Assembly (NCBI GenBank): GCA_039654915.1
Contig: CM077597.1
Location: forward strand, 86,182,001 to 86,246,000
Direction: 5' to 3'
Origin: Aquilaria yunnanensis
Lineage: Eukaryota; Streptophyta; Magnoliopsida; Malvales; Thymelaeaceae
DNA: 64,000 bases
Shown here: piece after piece, positions 58,967-64,000 of the stretch
How the letters are laid out: each line of letters begins with the position of its first letter
Position numbering within the stretch: the stretch's first letter is position 1
Notes under the pieces: generated by a model
Databases searched by the model: none
Told to the model about the DNA's origin: nothing
What the model saw: the letters and a program-made list of their open reading frames with translations, nothing else
Position numbers and translations under genes: made by a program

Positions 58967-61099
58967 TAATATTTTTTATATCTAGTTAAATTAAATTTTA
59001 ATAAAAATTAAACAAAAAAATTGAAGTTATTCAGCCATTTTAGCTTATGCATTAGTGAACTAAGTAAATCTGACAATTAAGTTGAATTTAGTCTAAGACC
59101 CGATAACCCGACTTGATTGGATCTAAACACAAACAAACATAAACTGACCTAATCCGAACCCGAAATTCACTCAACCCGAACCCAAATAACCCGACTTGAA
59201 CCCGAATACATGCTAACCCAATTAAACCTGAACCTGAATGATTTGACCAAAACCTGCCCTGACCCACCAAATTGCCATCCCTAACCATTCTTGTCTTTTT
59301 TTTTTTTTTTTTGCCCTTCCCAAGTATTCTTCTCCTCTTACTCACCACAGGGCATGTCTTAGTGTCGAGTTGGGCCTTTTTAGACCCATAATCATTGTTT
59401 GTTTCATAATTCACCGAGCCCACCTGCTCCATTTCTTCTAGATTGTCTGATTGGTCTAACTAAGGGCCATGTCCCCTCCACTATCAATTTTCCCATCTAA
59501 CTTGTCAAAATATTTACTGCTTCGTCTTGCCCAAATTGATGCCCGCCAGTTACACAATTTTCCTTTCCTTTGTTGGACTTTGTTATCTGATCCCTTGACA
59601 AGTTGTATTCCACATTTTTAGAGGCTAATAATTGCCTTTTCAGAACTTCCAGATTGATCTTTTCACTTCCCTGGACTTCTTCTGGTCTGCCAAAATGTCA
59701 TCCAAGCTATCAGGAACGAAATTATTATCCTCATCTTCTTCAGAATCTGAAGACCAGACACTGCTTGACATTCTTTGGGATGATAAACTAGAATCATCAA
59801 CAGATCTGAGAGAACTACAATATAAGTTAATCTCCAAGCCCTGAATATCATATAATTTGCTATCCACCTTAATCTTGATAACACATGATATATTTTCCAT
59901 CATGGGGGTGAAAACACTTATTCTGCTGAAGTTGATCAAAGATTTATATTGAGTAAATTTATCAATCATCAGAACTCTTCAAGAGAAAGTTTACTTCAAT
60001 TCTCAACCAAGCTATATGTCTTAGACGATTCAAATGCACTATCCAAGAAGCTACCAATTGAAACCATTGATTAAACCATTCTTCACCATCATGGATATAT
60101 CTAACACTGCCTCTTTAGATGGACATTCCAAAATAACTCTAAGACCACCACACATACTTGATTTTACAATCTAAGAAGCCTTTTAAATCACAAAGGAGCT
60201 GAAACATTTTCAACATCTCCAACTGTTTCACTTCACTAACTGCACATCAGCAAAACCACTGTAGTTCTTCGTCATTCTATTCAAGCTGAATTTCGCCCTA
60301 CTCTTCAGCTTCAGGTTTGTGTTTTCCTCTGCCCTCCAATAATCCACCTTTGTCACAACCTTTTACCACTTCAGCAAAGGATCTATTGTCCCTTTCTGCT
60401 TTGTCGACACTGACCAGGCTCTTTAGGACCTCTTCTTGAACAGATTTTTCCTTTTGTCGCAAGGAGGGACCATTTTGGAAACATGAGATATTTTTCGTCA
60501 TTTTAATCAGCTGGTCCAAATGTTGTTTAACTCCTTTTCCAATTTATCTTTATCTTTTATGTCTTTAAACCTCACAAAGCTGAAGCGATATCCTGGTCTT
60601 GTTCTTTTTGCTGCCACATAAACATTTATTATGAAACCCAATCTCTAGAACACCATTCACAGGTGCTTGGCTTGCCAGTCGTCATTGAAATTCATGAAGA
60701 CGAAGAAGGTTCACTACAACAAAAAGGTTTATAGGTGACATACATTTACCGATGTTTTCAAAATAATGTCAGAAAAAACATATTATTACTGACATGTTTA
60801 AAAAAATGTAAGTAAAGAACAATTTAAACCTGACAAATTAAAAAAAATGCAGCTAAAATGACCTCTTATACTTGACATGTTTAAAAAATTGCAACAAAAT
60901 ACCTATCCAACCCCAACAAAATCCAAAAAAAGCAGTCAAAAGTCCACCTAAGCCCAACTAATTTCTAAAATGCAGGTAAATGGTTTGGCCCATTAACAAA
61001 GCCCTACCCAGTCCAAAAATTAAGAAAAAGGGTTTGGGGGGGAGAAGGAGACACGTGCGGTGTGCGGCGAGCGGCTTCCTTCGCCATTACTGCCAGTCG

Positions 61100-61474
61100 A
61101 TGGCTTCTCAGCGAAAACCTTCATTCGCCAGTGCTTCATTAGCTCCTCCCACGACCGCTTCGCCTGCTCGTCTCGCTACCGCTACCTTTCACAAGAATTC
61201 CACATTCCTCGCCCTAAAGCTGGATCAAGACCAAGGGTAACCCAGCCTCTTCGATTTCTTTCCCTTTTCTTTGTTTTCTCCTTTCAATTGTTGGTTGGAT
61301 CATTTTAGGAAGTGCGAAACCAATAGTTTGATCTCTTTGGGTTTCAATTCTAAATTTTCCAGGCAAACAACACAACCATCGGTTGTTACGAGAGCAAGGG
61401 TGCCAATTCCAAAGCCTTCAGGCTTGCTCGCTGGCGGTCAACCGGCATTGTTTCTTTGCGCAATTCCAAATTAA
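61100..61474 (+). CDS. Possible captured gene fragment, two exons
   Basis: Exon 1 (61100-61236) and exon 2 (61363-61474) join in frame through a GT...AG intron of 126 bases, giving about 82 residues ending at TAA. The N-terminus, MASQRKPSFASASLAPPTTA, continues rich in Ser/Ala/Thr with few acids, as plastid-targeting peptides are. The GC content is locally higher than in the surroundings. I do not recognise the protein. It may be a host 5' exon captured by the CACTA element, or chance. Confidence 0.3.
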
Positions 61475-61957
61475 AGGCAAGCCAACCATTCAAGTCCTAC
61501 TTTTTGTTTTGTTCGAGTTTCGTTGTTTGTACATTTTGTTTGATTGTTTGATTTTCTTTGATGTTGGTTTTCTTACCCTTTCTGTGTTTCCGGTGAACCC
61601 AGTGAAATTCTTTTAAGATTTTAGTGTTGCTTCTGCTAGTAAAGATATTAGCTTTTGTTTGCATGAAGAATTTGATGGCCCATTTGATTGGATATAGGTT
61701 GCTTCTTTGTTTTAGAGATTAAGTTGTTGAATTTTCTTCGTTGAAGCCTTATTGTTTTGGTTGCTTATGGTGGAAGGAGTTTAGACTTTTGAGAGCTAGT
61801 ATCTATTGTAATAAGATTCTTTCTGGAATTGTCACTACATGTGCACTGCTCTGATGGTTTGATGGTTGGTTGTTCAGACTGTAATGTAAATACAATAATG
61901 CTTCTATTTAGCTACGGGACAAAGGTTTCCTAAATTTGAATGAACATGAAGCAATGC

Positions 61958-62009
<52 letters not shown>

Positions 62010-64000
62010 TATATTGATTTAATGCTTGGTTTGTTTTTTGATCGACGGGTTGTATTCCTGAAAATTGCATTTTTCTACTTTCAAAATCCAAAGATTATGT
62101 CATTTAAACAATATATAACATGAAGCGTAAATTCTATAGGTAAGGTAAATTTATATATTGATAAATTTTATAGGTAGGGTAAATTTATGTCATTTAACAG
62201 ATGCTAGGTTGTAAGGTAATTTGTATATTGCCTTTCTCCTTGTCAATATGAAAAAGAGTAGGTATCAATATGAAACCAATTTGTTGGGTAATTTGTATGT
62301 TGCCTTTCTCCTTGTCAATTCGAAAAAGAGTAGGTATCAATATGAAAAATCTATCAATTAGACTGACTTATATTCAAACATTTCTAATCTGATATTTTGA
62401 ATCATAAATTTTTCTATTTGAAACAAAATTTGTAGACTTTTGCTCTTCAAATTATTTTTTTTCTTTGCTTATGTCCCTCCCTGATTGTTGTTCTGTCTTT
62501 TGATCTCTTTACTTTCAGTTTCTGCATTTTGATTGTGGTTGGTTTCTAGGTTCCTTTCATGGTGTCTTCGTTGGTCATTTCTAGTGAGTTATCTTTAGGT
62601 CTCATGTTTTCTTCCAACTATGGTACTTGGGCTCTTTGGTGTGTGCTTGGTCTAGTGTTGTTGGTACTTTTATCTTTTACGCTAACCCTTTATATTGCGC
62701 CGCTCACCAAAACAATGAAATCCTAGAAGAAGACGCTCGTACGTATAATCTAATTAACATAGTTGACCTTCACTGTTTTTCATGGTTCAGGCCATTCTTG
62801 GCTGGAGACTCCATAGTTGCTTCTGCTTGAGCAACTGTAGGAATGGCTGAATGCTTAAGTTGCACTCCTATTGAATACAACTAGAATAAGTACATGAATG
62901 TGGGACACTGGCCCTATCAAAAGCAGCTCAGTTTTACACAAAACAATTATGGTGCATATGCCAATTACAGGACTACCATGTTTCTATCTTGCGACTTCTA
63001 AATACTTTGAATGCAAAAGCGAAACCTCCTTGAAACTTCCATTACTAAGGACATGCCTTTTGCTTTAAAGGATTTCGATATTCATTTGCTTCAGCTCAGT
63101 TTGGTTTTTAAAGGAAGTCTGGTGGGTTGTAACTGAATCAAATGCAGCGAAGTAATAGAAATGATGTTTTTCATGTTTGTGGGACGAAAATACAATAATA
63201 CGGATGCAATGGACATGCTAAAGTGTTCTCCAAATTAAGCATGCATCAGAGATTCAGAATAGAGCATTATTTCGATGTTGATATTTTGAACTTGAGAATA
63301 ATTATTGAAAATAGAACTCTCTAAATGGCAAGTTACATGCAGGGGATTGAGGTGAAAGGTAACTAATTTGAGCTTCTTTAGAATTCTGCCCCAATCTTTT
63401 AATTTCTCTATTAGTGTTATTCCTGCACATAGACATAGAATTGACTTATTTTTAATTAACATGTATGTTAATTAATTAAATTTGTTAATTAATTATTATC
63501 AGATCATTTCCCTTTAATTTCTTTTTGGTTTTTTTTCTTGGACTTTTAATTATTTGATCAAGGATTTAGAATTACAGTTCTGGGTTTGATTTGAAATTGT
63601 TGTGATATGTATTGAAAATTAGTTAATTGATAAAAAATGCTTAAATTTTGTGAAAATAAGAATCTGTGTATGCCTAAGTGCCAATAGAGTTCAAAGTGAG
63701 TTCAAAGAACTGCCTCCAATCCCTTATATTTGGTCTAGCTAATGATTTGTATTTAATTTTGTGTGCAAGGACTTCACCTGCTTACTGCTACTTAGTTCCT
63801 TGGCAAGATGACCTTGATTGTTGAACTGGATTGTGGTCAAATCTTGAGACCTAAGGCCTGAGGTAAATAATGCTTGGAAATCTTGAATTAGTTCATAATT
63901 TTTTTTGTTTGTTGCTCTGACTTTTGTTTTTGTGTTTTTGGTTAAAAAAAATTATTTCCTTCCTTGTTCTGGTCTCATTGGAAATAAACTCCAACACCCT
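61475..64000. other. AT-rich interior of the CACTA region
   Basis: Holds an (AT)n tract at 61963-62007 and a 72-bp tandem duplication at 62215-62358. A 67-codon frame at 62627-62830 and others carry no recognised motif. A real intron-rich gene cannot be excluded but is not supported. Confidence 0.4.
62215..62358 (+). repeat. 72-bp tandem duplication
   Basis: Two copies beginning GGTAATTTGTATRTTGCC and including AAAAAGAGTAGGTATCAA start at 62215 and 62287, differing at only a few bases in the first 60. Confidence 0.85.

Larger units (their letters stand above)
57828..59283. mobile_element. Non-autonomous hAT element, 1456 bp
   Basis: Perfect 8-bp TSD ACCATTCT (57820-57827 and 59284-59291). 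Inverted ends TAGGGATGGCAA/TTGCCATCCCTA. Both subterminal regions are packed with CCCGAA/ACCCGA motifs (57860-57990 and 59095-59240), the sort of clustered sites transposases of this family bind. There is no transposase gene. The centre is AT-rich and holds two MITEs. Confidence 0.9.
57400..60711 (-). pseudogene. L1 LINE A, ORF1 with RRM domain
   Basis: Minus strand from 60711 encodes an RNA-recognition-motif-like fold (FFVFMNFNDDWQAKHLW, then RPGYRFSFVRFKDIKDKDK), then RSFAEVVKG (60400-60375), an acidic Ser/Asp segment near 59750 and a K-rich run. RRM-type ORF1 is known in plant L1 elements. The 57828-59283 hAT element splits it. Its 5' end is cut by the CACTA terminus at 60712. Multiple stops. 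Confidence 0.65.
60712..64000 (+). mobile_element. Left part of a CACTA transposon
   Basis: CACTACAACAAAAAGG at 60712 interrupts the LINE ORF1 exactly. Subterminal repeats of the type TGACATGTTTAAAAAAATG follow (about 60800-60890), as in En/Spm-type elements. No inverted partner (ending TTGTTGTAGTG) is visible before 64000, so the other end probably lies outside. No transposase was recognised. Confidence 0.6.

Noticed and set aside
62627..62830. A 67-codon plus-strand frame as a gene exon
   Set aside because: No recognisable domain and no convincing splice partners.

Overview
This is plant nuclear DNA, probably from a repeat-rich angiosperm genome. The families seen are Ty3/Gypsy elements with tRNA-Met primer sites, Tat-type elements with a second RNase H and an antisense gene, RRM-containing L1 LINEs, hAT, CACTA and Stowaway-like elements, and GT-AG introns. 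Almost all of it is transposable elements nested in one another. No intact host gene is visible. One short spliced exon pair near the right end could be a host-derived fragment. There are no prokaryotic features, rRNA or tRNA genes.

Layout. 1-6850: 3' half of a decayed Tat-lineage element (plus strand) with RT/RNase H end, second RNase H, integrase, short tandem repeats, a spliced antisense gene and a 3' LTR. 7150-14475: 5'-truncated, heavily mutated Tekay-like chromovirus (plus) with a 3.6-kb 3' LTR. 15895-25230: a second LTR of that family, split by a 5.7-kb gag-only LTR element (18488-24210, minus, TSD GATAT). Both big LTRs end in a 165-bp TRIM-like module. 25322-28500: LINE debris and two AT-rich minisatellites. 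28500-34749: an internally deleted second Tat-type element (minus), its 5' LTR split by a 2.4-kb solo LTR (TSD ATACC). 35855-45813: a complete, very young Tekay-like chromovirus (minus, TSD ATTGG). Its two 2532-bp LTRs differ at one base by eye, and its polyprotein frame is broken only by three stop codons. 45820-46990: a 96-bp satellite split by a 352-bp hAT MITE. 48050-60711: several degenerate L1 LINEs, one inserted in another. The upper one contains a 1456-bp non-autonomous hAT element that itself carries two Stowaway-like MITEs. 60712-64000: left end of a CACTA transposon that runs off the window.

How the parts work together. The only element that looks close to competent is the young chromovirus, and its own polyprotein is interrupted, so it was probably mobilised in trans or interrupted after insertion. 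The gag-only element also needs reverse transcriptase and integrase from another element. The most unusual signals are an array of GC-rich perfect palindromes in the young LTR, the gag-only element whose frame resumes across its polypurine tract, and the intron-bearing antisense gene of the Tat element, whose arrangement recurs in the second Tat copy.
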